DNA from: Oscillospiraceae bacterium
GTDB lineage: Bacteria > Bacillota > Clostridia > Oscillospirales > Ruminococcaceae
Assembly (NCBI GenBank): GCA_031267245.1
Contig: JAIRZL010000018.1
Span: forward strand, 1 to 32,420
Direction of reading: 5' to 3'
Length of the DNA stretch: 32,420 nt
Below the pieces are notes generated by a model, which was given only the letters and a program-made list of their open reading frames with translations, was not told the DNA's origin and made no database searches. A program made the position numbers and the translations under genes. Positions within the stretch are counted from its first letter, which is position 1, and each line of letters starts with the position of its first letter. Of the stretch, positions 1-8,110 are shown piece after piece.

Positions 1-917
1 CATGTTGGCGTTAATGCTGGTTCCTCATGTGGGACCAGCCCAATGCTGTGTCCAAGTCCGTGCCCGAAGTTCGCTCCAAACCCGTTTTCTTGTAAGTGAT
101 CTCGTGCCAATTTGTCTATTGCGCAACACATTTGACCGGGACGAATTGCAGCAATCGCCTTTTTTTGTGCTTCCAGAACAAGGCGGTAGATCTCTTGTTG
201 TTTGTGTGAAGGTTTGGCGACTGCCACGGTTCTGGTCATGTCGGAGCAATAGCCATTGCGTATGGCACCGAAATCAAGCAACACCAGATCCCCTGTTTCC
301 AGCCTCCGGTTCCCTGGTGCGCCGTGTGGGAGGGCTGTGTTTGGCCCAAAGGTTACAATGGGGTTGAAAGCAACTCCTTCTGCGCCTTGTTCTCGCAGAT
401 AAAATTCTAACTTGAGCGCCAATTCAATTTCGGAAATGCCTGGCTTTATCTGCGTTTGGATATAAGCAAAACTGGCATCCACAATGGCTTGGCTCTCCTT
501 TATGCTTGCCGTTTCGTGGTCGTTTTTGATTGCTCTTTGCGCCTTAATCTGCTTGTCTAGCGCACTTGTGTCCTGCAGCTTGCCGTCGCCAAGCTGAGCG
601 CGCAGTTGTTGATATTGCAGCATGCTGACACAAGAGATATCCAGGCCGATCTTCGCTGCATTGTTGGCCATTATTAGGTCGTTTAATTGTTTTTTTGTGT
701 TTTTTAAGAGCACAACTTGGCAATTGGTTACAGCAGTTTTGCAGTGAGCAAAATACCTGAAATCTACCAACAAGAAAGCTTCTGTGCGGGTGAAAAACAG
801 GATACCGTCGCTGGTTTTTGCTCCGCACAAGTAAAATCGATTGACTGCGCCAAGGACTATGCCGGCATCTATTTCGTTTTGCTTCCGCAGAAAGTTCATG
901 ATGGCGTTTAGCCTCAT
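1..917 (-). CDS. pepP: Xaa-Pro aminopeptidase (M24 family), 5' part
   Basis: Cytosolic metallopeptidase that removes an N-terminal residue preceding proline. The frame is open from ATG at 917 to the window edge, about 305 codons without a stop, so it is absent from the ORF track. The N-terminal creatinase-like domain begins MRLNAIMNFLRKQNEIDAGI and contains EAFLLVDFRYF. The catalytic M24 domain shows FGPNTALPHGAPGNRRLE, then DFGAIRNGYCSDMTRT with two metal-ligand aspartates, then NFGHGLGHSIGLVPHEEP with the metal-ligand histidine. The last metal-binding glutamates lie beyond the edge. The start is supported by a GGGGA ribosome binding site about 8 nt upstream. It is transcribed away from rplS. 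In many Firmicutes this gene precedes efp, which could lie just outside to the left (inference). Confidence 0.93.
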   Translation of the reverse strand, partial: MRLNAIMNFLRKQNEIDAGIVLGAVNRFYLCGAKTSDGILFFTRTEAFLLVDFRYFAHCKTAVTNCQVVLLKNTKKQLNDLIMANNAAKIGLDISCVSMLQYQQLRAQLGDGKLQDTSALDKQIKAQRAIKNDHETASIKESQAIVDASFAYIQTQIKPGISEIELALKLEFYLREQGAEGVAFNPIVTFGPNTALPHGAPGNRRLETGDLVLLDFGAIRNGYCSDMTRTVAVAKPSHKQQEIYRLVLEAQKKAIAAIRPGQMCCAIDKLARDHLQENGFGANFGHGLGHSIGLVPHEEPALTPT

Positions 918-1127
918 TTTCGTGTCCCCTTTCTCATTGTTGTGGCAACCAAGTGGCCAGTTTTACAGAAATGCCTCTTGCTGAGTTATGGTGCCGGCAA
1001 TTCAAGGCACTGGCAGTGCCGCCAAATGTGTTGTGACCCGTGATTTGGGCTTGCTCGTTGGAGGGGCAATCCGTAGTCTATCTTTGGCCTGGTTTTTGAT
1101 GGTTCGCTATCGAATTAATATCTCGCT

Positions 1128-1156
1128 ATTTTATCATAATGGTGCCAAGCTTGCAA
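1128..1156 (-). promoter_or_regulatory. Promoter for the aminopeptidase gene
   Basis: On the minus strand TTGCAA (1156-1151) is followed after 17 nt by TAAAAT (1133-1128), with a TGn extended -10 directly before it. Predicted transcription start is near 1120, which leaves an untranslated leader of about 200 nt before the ATG at 917. Confidence 0.6.
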
Positions 1157-1333
1157 AAAAAACAGCAGTTGGATATTAATGTGGACTGTGCTTGAGTTTT
1201 AACGCTTTGATGTTTAAATTTTTATGATTTTTCGATGGGGTTATTGTTGTTTGCTTCCCATGTGTGCATAATTAAAAAGCAGGCAGATGCGTTTTTTGCT
1301 GTTGCAGAAAGTTGATAATTAATTGTTTGGGAC

Positions 1334-1363
1334 TTGAAAATGAAGTCCAGTGTGTGATAGAAT
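1334..1363 (+). promoter_or_regulatory. Promoter for rplS
   Basis: TTGAAA (1334-1339) and TAGAAT (1358-1363) are separated by 18 nt. TGA immediately before TAGAAT gives an extended -10. Predicted transcription start is near 1370, giving a leader of about 138 nt before the rplS ATG. Confidence 0.6.
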
Positions 1364-1380
1364 AATCATCGGGACTTTAG

Positions 1381-1437
1381 CAACTTGTTGTATATGCAAA
1401 GTTGGGAGTTATTTTCTTTGCCATTGGTGAACTTTGC
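1381..1437 (+). promoter_or_regulatory. Possible structured leader of rplS with competing stems
   Basis: CAACTT (1381-1386) can pair with AAGTTG (1399-1404). The overlapping GCAAAGTT (1396-1403) can instead pair with AACTTTGC (1430-1437), and its first six bases can also pair with CTTTGC (1416-1421). These pairings exclude each other. No U-run terminator is evident, and a regulatory role is inference. Confidence 0.3.
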
Positions 1438-1507
1438 TGAGATTTAGATAATGATTTTGGAATAATCAATTTGAGAAGGGATGCGTGTTTAGGCGCAGGT
1501 GATTCTT

Positions 1508-1849
1508 ATGAATTTAATTGATGTTGTGAGGAAAAAGTACATGAAAGAGGCTCTGCCGACGTTTGCGGTGGGGGACACTGTTCGGGTGTCTGTTAAAGTA
1601 AAAGAGGGCGAACGAGTTAGGATTCAGGTCTTTGAAGGGGTGGTTATTGCCAAAAAACATGGCCAAATAGAAGAGACATTCACCGTGCGGAAGATTGCTC
1701 ATGGGGTTGGTGTTGAGAGAGTTTTTCCAATCCATTCGCCGTTTGTTGAGAATGTTGAAGTGACAAGAAAAGGGAAAGTCAGAAGGTGTAAGCTCTATTA
1801 CTTGCGTGGCAGAATTGGCAAGGCAGCTAAGGTAAAAGAGGCCCTTTAG
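1508..1849 (+). CDS. rplS: 50S ribosomal protein L19
   Basis: L19 sits at the 30S-50S interface of the ribosome. The protein is 113 aa, the usual family length. Family features are visible: [29 protein letters not shown], the [18 protein letters not shown] core and the C-terminal [19 protein letters not shown]. The ORF track starts at GTG 1499, but ATG 1508 is preferred because AGGTG lies 6 nt before it and the product then begins MNLID like its relatives. In most Firmicutes rplS ends the rpsP-rimM-trmD operon; here it stands alone with its own promoter. Confidence 0.97.
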   Translation: MNLIDVVRKKYMKEALPTFAVGDTVRVSVKVKEGERVRIQVFEGVVIAKKHGQIEETFTVRKIAHGVGVERVFPIHSPFVENVEVTRKGKVRRCKLYYLRGRIGKAAKVKEAL

Positions 1850-1961
1850 GTGAATTGTTTGGCCTTTCTTTTCTTTATGTGTTATGTGTCTGCCGCACTA
1901 TGAATTTGACGAGCTCGGTGAAAGAAAATAAAGGTGATGTTTTATAAAAAAGAAGAAGATT

Positions 1962-2807
1962 TTGGTTCAGGTGGCGGGGCTCCGCAAAATTTACAGGATG
2001 GGCTCTGAAAAGGTTGTGGCATTAAATAGCATTAATTTAGAAATAATCAGCGGCGAGATCTGTTGTATTTTGGGGACGTCTGGCTCTGGCAAATCAACCC
2101 TGTTGAATATGATGGCGGGCCTGGAGAAGCCGAGCAAAGGCAATGTATATATTGCTGGGCATAATATAGTGAAGATGAGCGAAAAGAAGTTGGCTATCGT
2201 ACGGCAGAGATATGTTGGGTTTGTGTTCCAAGCATATAATTTGTTGCCGAATTTGACTGCTGAGGAAAATGTTGCTCTGCCATTGATGTTTAAAGGAGTT
2301 GGTCGTCGGCGGCGGAACAAAGCGGCCACGGCGATGTTGAAAGCTGTTGGGCTTGCTGGGCGATTGAAGCATATGCCAAAGCAGATGAGCGGTGGGCAGC
2401 AGCAACGGGTTGGAATCGCACGTGCGTTTGTTGCGCGGTCTGCAGTTGTTTTTGCAGATGAACCAACAGGCAATCTAGATTCCACAACCACAAAAGAAGT
2501 GATGGAGCTGCTTTTGCGAATTGCTAGGAAATACAATCAGACGTTGATTATTGTTACTCATGATAGGACAATTGCGAGCTACGCGGATAGGGTTATTACA
2601 TTAAATGATGGGAACGTTGTGAGTGATGAGCGGAAGATGGAATCGGCGGAGACAGTAATTGCAGTAACAGGGCCTGAGGATGTAGAAGGTGCCGTTGTAG
2701 ATGATTCTTTGGGTGATGACGCGCTGAGAAGCCACTTGATTGCGGAAATGGACAACGAAGATGCCGCTGACCTGCCTGCCGATACAGAAGCGCCGGTGGG
2801 AACCTAG
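1962..2807 (+). CDS. MacB/LolD-type ABC transporter ATP-binding protein
   Basis: Cytoplasmic ATPase that would power the FtsX-type permease encoded two genes downstream. It shows Walker A GTSGSGKST (residues 38-46), the Q-loop VFQAYNLLPNL, signature MSGGQQQRVGIARAF, Walker B VVFADEPTGNLD and the H-loop IIVTHD, in the normal order. An acidic tail of about 50 residues follows the conserved fold (about 230-281); it is longer than usual and of unknown role. The TTG start at 1962 is chosen because it places the family's N-terminal K-x-Y motif at the usual spacing. The ribosome binding site is weak (AGAAGAAG). A decayed relative lies on the minus strand near 9.6 kb. Confidence 0.93.
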   Translation: MVQVAGLRKIYRMGSEKVVALNSINLEIISGEICCILGTSGSGKSTLLNMMAGLEKPSKGNVYIAGHNIVKMSEKKLAIVRQRYVGFVFQAYNLLPNLTAEENVALPLMFKGVGRRRRNKAATAMLKAVGLAGRLKHMPKQMSGGQQQRVGIARAFVARSAVVFADEPTGNLDSTTTKEVMELLLRIARKYNQTLIIVTHDRTIASYADRVITLNDGNVVSDERKMESAETVIAVTGPEDVEGAVVDDSLGDDALRSHLIAEMDNEDAADLPADTEAPVGT

Positions 2808-3328
2808 AGGTTGCTTTTCTTTGTTCCGTGTCGCAGAAATCCAAGCTGTTTGCGCTGTGTCAACTTCTGATATTTTGCTTGCATTGACAGTGAGTTTATG
2901 TTTTTTTTGAGTCTTTGCTGCTGTTGCTGCCAGCCACTTGCGTCGATGTGTTTGCGCGTCCGGCAATCGCAGAAAAGAGCTAGATTGTGTAGAAGTGCGG
3001 CCGCGGTATGATTTGTGTTTGTGTTAAAGAAGCTTTTGCCGTGCTTGTTGCTGTCAGATTGGCGTGAGTGCTGCTTTTCGGTGGTGGTGTGCGGCTTTGC
3101 GCTGGAATAGTTCGCTTGAGACTTTGGGGCAGTGAACGAGTCGCTGCCTACCCTTCTTTGGTCTTGTGGGTGTTGGCACCAAGAAAAGTTGTGGGATTGT
3201 TGGTGTGGCGATTTGTTTGTTTTGGATTTGTTGATAGGCCGATGATTGTTGTGTTGTGCGCGGTCCCGGGATTTGCTGTTGTGCATGCGGGAAAGTAGAT
3301 TTGGTAAAGAAAGGATTCTTGTGTTGTA
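2808..3328. other. Gene-free stretch within the ABC locus
   Basis: About 520 nt, rich in G and T on the plus strand, between the ATPase and the accessory-protein gene. The ORFs across it (2601-2966, 2804-3286, 3068-3298) show no family resemblance. A weak promoter-like pair, TTGTGT (2985-2990) and TATGAT (3007-3012) with 16 nt between them, could drive the downstream pair. The gap makes a single transcript for all three ABC genes uncertain. Confidence 0.45.
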
Positions 3329-5275
3329 ATGTTGAAGTTAAAAAAGAACGTGACTTGTTTCCTGGGATTTATTGCTGTGGTTACCTGTTGTTTGTGGACC
3401 TTTACATTGGCTGATGCGGCGCCTGTTCTTAGTGCTTATTCCCCTACCGCCGTTTCAAATTGGAAGCCGGGTGAGGAGAAAGCTTTTGAGGCGACCATAA
3501 TTGACGGCAGCATGTTTAATGCGGACGCACCGGCCAAAAAAGACGTGTCCTTCCAAGTTCAGGGCGAGCAGGTCGTTGGAACCGTTACTGACGTTTTGGC
3601 TGGTACTCGTGCCGGGGGCACAGCGACGGACCAGCTGCGTTTCTTGGTGAAAGGTGTCTTAACGTATTACGGCGCTGCAAAAGCGGAAGGGAAAAGCGCG
3701 GCGGAACCAACCTCTGGTGTTAAGGTGAAGGTCGTTTGTAGCTACCCAGGGGCGAACGGCGCTAGGCAAACAGCGGAACTTGAATTCACGATTTTCATAG
3801 AGCACCAGCCGGAAACGCCAACAGCAACAGGCCAGGCTGCCATGGATCCTACTTTGACTCTACGCAAAGTCACAACAAACAAGCCCAAATACGGCGCGGG
3901 TGATACAGGTCTTGTAACCGTCGAGGTGGGAAATGAATCCGAAATGGGCCCGGTACAAAATCTGCTGGTTCGGGCGGAAGAACCAACGGGTCAGCTTGTG
4001 GTGGATGTAAACAGTGCTGCCTACGTTCCCGTTTTGCCGCCCAGCGGATGTACTACCCTTACCTATCCGTTTTCAGTCTCTGCTGTTACAGCCAAAGAAC
4101 AGCGGGATGCCGTTGGTGTTGCATTGTTCGCTTCGTATGAATTTATCAATGCCAAAGGCGAGCAGCAAAAAGGCGAAGCAAAGTTCACCATCCCCATTTC
4201 CCTTTTATTGCCCCATCCAACGAGGCCGCCGCTAGTGGTCACTGTGGGAGACTACCCGGCAGAGGTGCGTGCTGGCGAATCGTTCCCCTTGCCACTAACG
4301 CTAAAAAACACCAGTGAAAAATACGCTGCTGACTCCATATTCTTTGAGGTTAAGACGGAAGACGCACGGCTTTTTTCAAGAGATCCGCAAGGGAAAACCA
4401 TCCACCTGCAACCCCTTCCACCGGGCGGTGAGTACGCTTTTGACATCCCAATCGTTGCTGCTGGTGGCAAGCTTAGTGGGCCCACGGCGGCTGCTGTAAA
4501 CTTGGTGTTGCATTCAACCAGCGCCAACCAGGAGTACTCCCAGGATTTTACGTGGCCTCTGACGCTGACGCAAGATACCAAGCCGGCAGTAGCACGGCTG
4601 AGCGCCCGGGTAGATCGCAAAGAAATCCCGCCAGGCGAATCTTTATCCATTGCCTTCAGCGCTGGGAACCAAACAATTGTGCAAGAGGGCGAACGCGGTC
4701 CGCAAATGTTCAACGTCCGAGTGGATGTTCGACCGCATGCTGGTTGCGGCACAAAAGAGGATCCCAAGCCTGTGAATCTGCCTAACATTGTTCCTGGCGC
4801 AGAGCCAAGGGAAAAAGAGATTACCATTACTCCAACAATCGAGGAACCTGTGTCACAAAAACAGGTAGTTCTGGCTGGCGATCAAGTGCCGGATGCGCCA
4901 GAGGCTGGGGAACCAAACGACCCAGGAGCTGTTTTGGCACCGCCGGTTTTTGCACCGACACCTTTGCCCGCCGGCCCAAAAGATTGGCGAGCTGACGTTG
5001 TTTTAACCTACTACGACGAGAACGAAAACGAACATGTGGTTACAAGAGAAGTTTCTGTTACCATTATGCCTCCAGAGCAGGAGGATTTTGGTGGGGGCGA
5101 CGCTATGATGGATGGCGGGATGCCGATGCCTGAGCCAGAAGAACCGAAGAAGGGGAAAACTAAAATAGTTATTATTGTTGGTTCCGCTGCAATTGTTGTG
5201 ATTGTTACAGCCGTTGTTGTTGTTGTAAAAAAGAGGAAAGCAAAGAGGAGCCTTGATGAGGATGAGGATATCTGA
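3329..5275 (+). CDS. Extracellular Ig-like/CARDB-type protein with C-terminal membrane anchor
   Basis: 648 aa. An N-terminal signal peptide (hydrophobic core VTCFLGFIAVVTCCLWTFTLA, roughly residues 9-29) leads into a large extracellular part. At least three similar segments with a K/E-x-GE/GD and V-x-GN-x-S pattern begin near residues 175-200, 305-330 and 430-455. They look like CARDB/NEW3-type beta-sandwich repeats as in COG1361 S-layer-like proteins. Near the end an acidic, Met/Pro-rich stretch is followed by one membrane helix (TKIVIIVGSAAIVVIVTAVVVVV) and a charged KKRKAKRSLDEDEDI tail inside the cell. Its last 20 nt overlap the permease start, so the two are probably translationally coupled. 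Likely an accessory or sensor subunit of the ABC system; its ligand is unknown. Confidence 0.75.
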   Translation: MLKLKKNVTCFLGFIAVVTCCLWTFTLADAAPVLSAYSPTAVSNWKPGEEKAFEATIIDGSMFNADAPAKKDVSFQVQGEQVVGTVTDVLAGTRAGGTATDQLRFLVKGVLTYYGAAKAEGKSAAEPTSGVKVKVVCSYPGANGARQTAELEFTIFIEHQPETPTATGQAAMDPTLTLRKVTTNKPKYGAGDTGLVTVEVGNESEMGPVQNLLVRAEEPTGQLVVDVNSAAYVPVLPPSGCTTLTYPFSVSAVTAKEQRDAVGVALFASYEFINAKGEQQKGEAKFTIPISLLLPHPTRPPLVVTVGDYPAEVRAGESFPLPLTLKNTSEKYAADSIFFEVKTEDARLFSRDPQGKTIHLQPLPPGGEYAFDIPIVAAGGKLSGPTAAAVNLVLHSTSANQEYSQDFTWPLTLTQDTKPAVARLSARVDRKEIPPGESLSIAFSAGNQTIVQEGERGPQMFNVRVDVRPHAGCGTKEDPKPVNLPNIVPGAEPREKEITITPTIEEPVSQKQVVLAGDQVPDAPEAGEPNDPGAVLAPPVFAPTPLPAGPKDWRADVVLTYYDENENEHVVTREVSVTIMPPEQEDFGGGDAMMDGGMPMPEPEEPKKGKTKIVIIVGSAAIVVIVTAVVVVVKKRKAKRSLDEDEDI

Positions 5276-6917
5276 CATAATCACCTTTTGTTTTGGTAAT
5301 CTTTTTCGCAGCAAACTTCGCACATTTTTGACCGTTAGCGGGATTATGTTAGGAACAGCCTCAATTGTTCTCACCTTGGCTTTCAGTTATACTACGACGA
5401 AGAACATTGAAGATGTTTTGAAGAGCGGTGGGGAGATTAATAAAATTAGCGTTCTGCGTGCTGAATATCGGCCGAAACAGGCAAAAAAAGGACAAAGACA
5501 AGATAATAGGCGTGTAAGTGCCGACGAAAATCTGGATTTTGATGATAATCTGGTGAAAAAGTTGTCATCAATTGTTGGGGTTGACTGCGTTTGTCCGATG
5601 CTTCAGGAAAGCTATTATCAGGATTGTTTGTTTTTTTGTGGCGATTACGCGAACGCCTATGTGCAGCTTTGTGGATTGGATTTGAAGAATCCAACGACGG
5701 TGGAAAAGCAGGGTTTAAAACTCCTGCCCGGTGGTAAGTGGGATACCGGCAAGCAAGGGAATACGCTGAAGGTTGTTGTGGGGTCGCTAGGGGGGTTTGA
5801 ATTCCGCAACTTCCTGACGGCAAAAAAATATGAGGACGTGTGTGTTGATTATTGGGATGCTCTTCACGGGCAGGGGGATGCGAAGCCGTTTGTTGATCTG
5901 AAAAAGGACAAAATACAATTGACCTTGTTAACTCCTGCTGGGATTAAGCAATGTCAAAAAGAACTGAATAAGCTCTACGACAAGCTAGGTGAGGGTACCG
6001 CTTTCGATGAGGATGATGATGAGATCGACGCGTCAGCTGGCAATTTTTCTTATGAGGCGCTTCCAGGGCAGAAATTTAAGCTGGAGGTCTCTGGACTTGT
6101 AACTGAAAATGGGTTTGACCCATCTACTCGTGATTGGAAGCTCCTGAGCCCGATTGCAGACGATTGGCATTTGCGCGGCAAATTAGAATATATATATGTA
6201 GATATTGAAACCATGAAATATTTGAGCGCGCAAATTAAGAAAAATCAAAGCCAAGACCAAAGCGAGGGGAAAAAGAAAAAGTTCGCATATTCCAATATTC
6301 TTGTTGTGGCGAAAGATTGGGATTGTGTTGCCAATGTTGTAGATACAATTCACAGCAAGTTGAACTACCGGACAGAAAGTAAATTGGGAGATATTCGGGA
6401 GCGACAAAAACAATCGGCCGGGTTGCGTGGGATGTTGGGTGCTCTTGGTGTTATTACTTTGATTGTTTCCGCTTTGGGAATCGCTAACATGATGTTTATG
6501 TCCATTTCCGAAAGAACCAAAGAAATCGGTGTTATGAAGGTTTTGGGCTGCCAGCTTAACAATATTCGGCTTATGTTTTTGGCGGAAGCAGGTATTGTTG
6601 GTCTACTTGGTGGAATATTGGGGACGGCTAGCTCCTATGGGTTGGGCAAGTTGATCTCTTTTCTTGTTCGTTTTGTACAATCCGGGGAGTTTTTGGAAAA
6701 GTATGGTGATAACCCGTTGTTAGCAGCAATTCTTACAGGTGTTAATGATTTTGCCAAGATGTTTGATTTGCAAGAGGGTATGGATATTGTTGTTATTCCT
6801 TTATACCTTTTTATCGGTGGTGTTATGTTTGGGACTGTTATTGGTTTGCTTTCTGGCTTGGCGCCGGCAAACCGCGCGATGAAGATTAGCGCCTTGGCAG
6901 CGATAAAAACGGATTAG
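5256..6917 (+). CDS. FtsX/MacB-type ABC transporter permease
   Basis: Integral membrane partner of the ATPase at 1962. It has one N-terminal membrane helix (LRTFLTVSGIMLGTASIVLTLAF, about residues 20-42), an extracellular domain of about 340 residues, and a C-terminal FtsX domain with three helices. That domain includes ALGVITLIVSALGIANMMFM followed by the typical SERTKEIGVMKVLGC coupling motif, and a last helix near GGVMFGTVIGLLSGLAPANRA. This is the MacB topology used for export or mechanotransmission rather than import. The start is ATG 5256, just inside the ORF-track start at TTG 5253. GAGGAG lies upstream inside the preceding gene and the two frames overlap by 20 nt. Confidence 0.92.
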   Translation: MRMRISDIITFCFGNLFRSKLRTFLTVSGIMLGTASIVLTLAFSYTTTKNIEDVLKSGGEINKISVLRAEYRPKQAKKGQRQDNRRVSADENLDFDDNLVKKLSSIVGVDCVCPMLQESYYQDCLFFCGDYANAYVQLCGLDLKNPTTVEKQGLKLLPGGKWDTGKQGNTLKVVVGSLGGFEFRNFLTAKKYEDVCVDYWDALHGQGDAKPFVDLKKDKIQLTLLTPAGIKQCQKELNKLYDKLGEGTAFDEDDDEIDASAGNFSYEALPGQKFKLEVSGLVTENGFDPSTRDWKLLSPIADDWHLRGKLEYIYVDIETMKYLSAQIKKNQSQDQSEGKKKKFAYSNILVVAKDWDCVANVVDTIHSKLNYRTESKLGDIRERQKQSAGLRGMLGALGVITLIVSALGIANMMFMSISERTKEIGVMKVLGCQLNNIRLMFLAEAGIVGLLGGILGTASSYGLGKLISFLVRFVQSGEFLEKYGDNPLLAAILTGVNDFAKMFDLQEGMDIVVIPLYLFIGGVMFGTVIGLLSGLAPANRAMKISALAAIKTD

Positions 6918-6954
6918 AATTGCTTGTGCATTTGGTGATGCTTTGTATTTAAGA

Positions 6955-7662
6955 CTAATTTAGATTGGTGATAAGCAGCGGGTCGAAGTTTATGGCATCT
7001 GCAGAGATGAGTTGAAAACGAATGCCTTCATAAAATCCGGTGAAGGCATTCGGTATAGCTGCACCATGCAAGTGTCCGAAGAAACAATGTGTGACTATGC
7101 CTTTATATTTTCTGAGAATGTCGAGTATAGGAGTTTGTTCCTTTGCTGTAGACAGCGGCGGATAATGCAAAAACACGATCACTTCTCTTGGTTGTTTTTC
7201 TATCCCTTTGCTGATCGATGTTTCGAGCCGAATTGCTTCTCGATTCAGTATTTTGTCTGCGTCTTGGTTGGTTGTGGTTTCTGCTCCCCAACCACGGGTG
7301 CCGCAAATGGCAATGTTGCCGATTTTAAATGCGTTATTGTGCAAAAGTTGCAGGGTTGATAGATTCTGTTTGTGCCAGAATTCTTTTGTCTTTTTTGCGC
7401 TGTTCCACCAGTAATCATGGTTCCCTTTTATTATCAGTTTTTGGCCGGGCAGAGCGTTGATAAATTCAAAATCCTTTGCGCTTTCCTCAAAATTCATCCC
7501 CCAAGAAATATCACCGGCGATGACAACTATGTCATTGCTGGTGATTTTTCTTTGCCAATTTTGGGCAATTGTGGCCTCATAATCCTCCCAACCACAAAAA
7601 ATATCCATCCTTTTGGGAAGGCTGAATGACAGATGCAGATCTGCAATTGCATATAATTTCAA
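6955..7662 (-). CDS. Calcineurin-like metallophosphoesterase
   Basis: 235 aa dinuclear-metal phosphoesterase of unknown substrate. All the family metal-binding motifs are present in order: ADLHLS near the N terminus (Asp8, His10), VVIAGDISWG, IIKGNHDYWW, FLHYPP and FGHLHG. There is no signal peptide, so it should be cytosolic. The start is TTG at 7662, with AAGGGTGA about 7 nt upstream, and gives the usual MKLYAIADLHL opening. It converges with the permease gene, 37 nt away, and I see no clear terminator between them. Confidence 0.9.
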   Translation of the reverse strand: MKLYAIADLHLSFSLPKRMDIFCGWEDYEATIAQNWQRKITSNDIVVIAGDISWGMNFEESAKDFEFINALPGQKLIIKGNHDYWWNSAKKTKEFWHKQNLSTLQLLHNNAFKIGNIAICGTRGWGAETTTNQDADKILNREAIRLETSISKGIEKQPREVIVFLHYPPLSTAKEQTPILDILRKYKGIVTHCFFGHLHGAAIPNAFTGFYEGIRFQLISADAINFDPLLITNLN

Positions 7663-8110
7663 GTTGTATCACCCTTCGCAAAGTATGCCCCATCATCGCA
7701 ACGGATAGCTCGCATTTTTTCGCATTCATTCTCTTCGGTGCGTGCCGCGCAAATGGTCTTGTGCGGCTGAACCGAGCAGTTTCTCGGCATGAAAACAGAG
7801 AGATTGTAAACAAGCACCAAGCCGCGAAGGGGCCCAGCCGAGCGATAAGCTTTTGATAACGCCGCCCTTCACTTCCCGTTGTCTGTATGCCGATTCCGTC
7901 ACTTTGCGCGGTTACTCCGTGCCGCTTCTCGCTTCGTTGAAACGTCGCCGCCGTGAGAAAGCCACGCTGCAGCCGCCAAATCTGTCACACGTTGCTTCCC
8001 CGCACATCTCTTGATCAGAATTAAAAAGCATCTCTGCTTTTTGTTTTTTGCAACGGCGTTGCCCGTTCTTTTGTGTGCCGGTTGTTGTGTTTTTGTGCGT
8101 CGTTTTGTCG
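7663..8110. other. Gene-free stretch
   Basis: About 450 nt between two leftward genes. I looked on the minus strand for an FtsX-type permease remnant that would complete a second ABC locus and did not find one. The overlapping short ORFs (7577-7813, 7626-7856, 7912-8130) are not recognisable. It contains the hairpin at 8023-8042. Confidence 0.5.
8023..8042 (-). terminator. Possible bidirectional terminator after the secreted-protein gene
   Basis: AAAAAGCA-TCTC-TGCTTTTT is a perfect 8-bp inverted repeat with a 4-nt loop. It lies about 70 nt past the stop of the minus-strand gene ending at 8111. U-rich tails follow on either strand. The stem is A/T-rich, so strength is uncertain. Confidence 0.4.

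Larger units (their letters stand above)
918..1507. other. Divergent intergenic region, no gene seen
   Basis: About 590 nt between the leftward aminopeptidase and rightward rplS. It holds one predicted promoter for each side and the rplS leader. The two short ORFs in the track here (717-911 and 988-1179, plus strand) have no ribosome binding site or family resemblance; the first is antisense to the aminopeptidase. I see no RNA gene that I recognise. Confidence 0.6.

Noticed and set aside
25-828. Track ORFs 2-367, 25-249 and 544-828
   Set aside because: They are other-frame shadows of the aminopeptidase, whose frame is open through the edge and carries the M24 motifs.
7663-8110. Permease remnant or stable RNA gene (SRP RNA, RNase P, tmRNA)
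   Set aside because: No FtsX-type motif on the minus strand and none of the conserved core sequences of those RNAs were seen.
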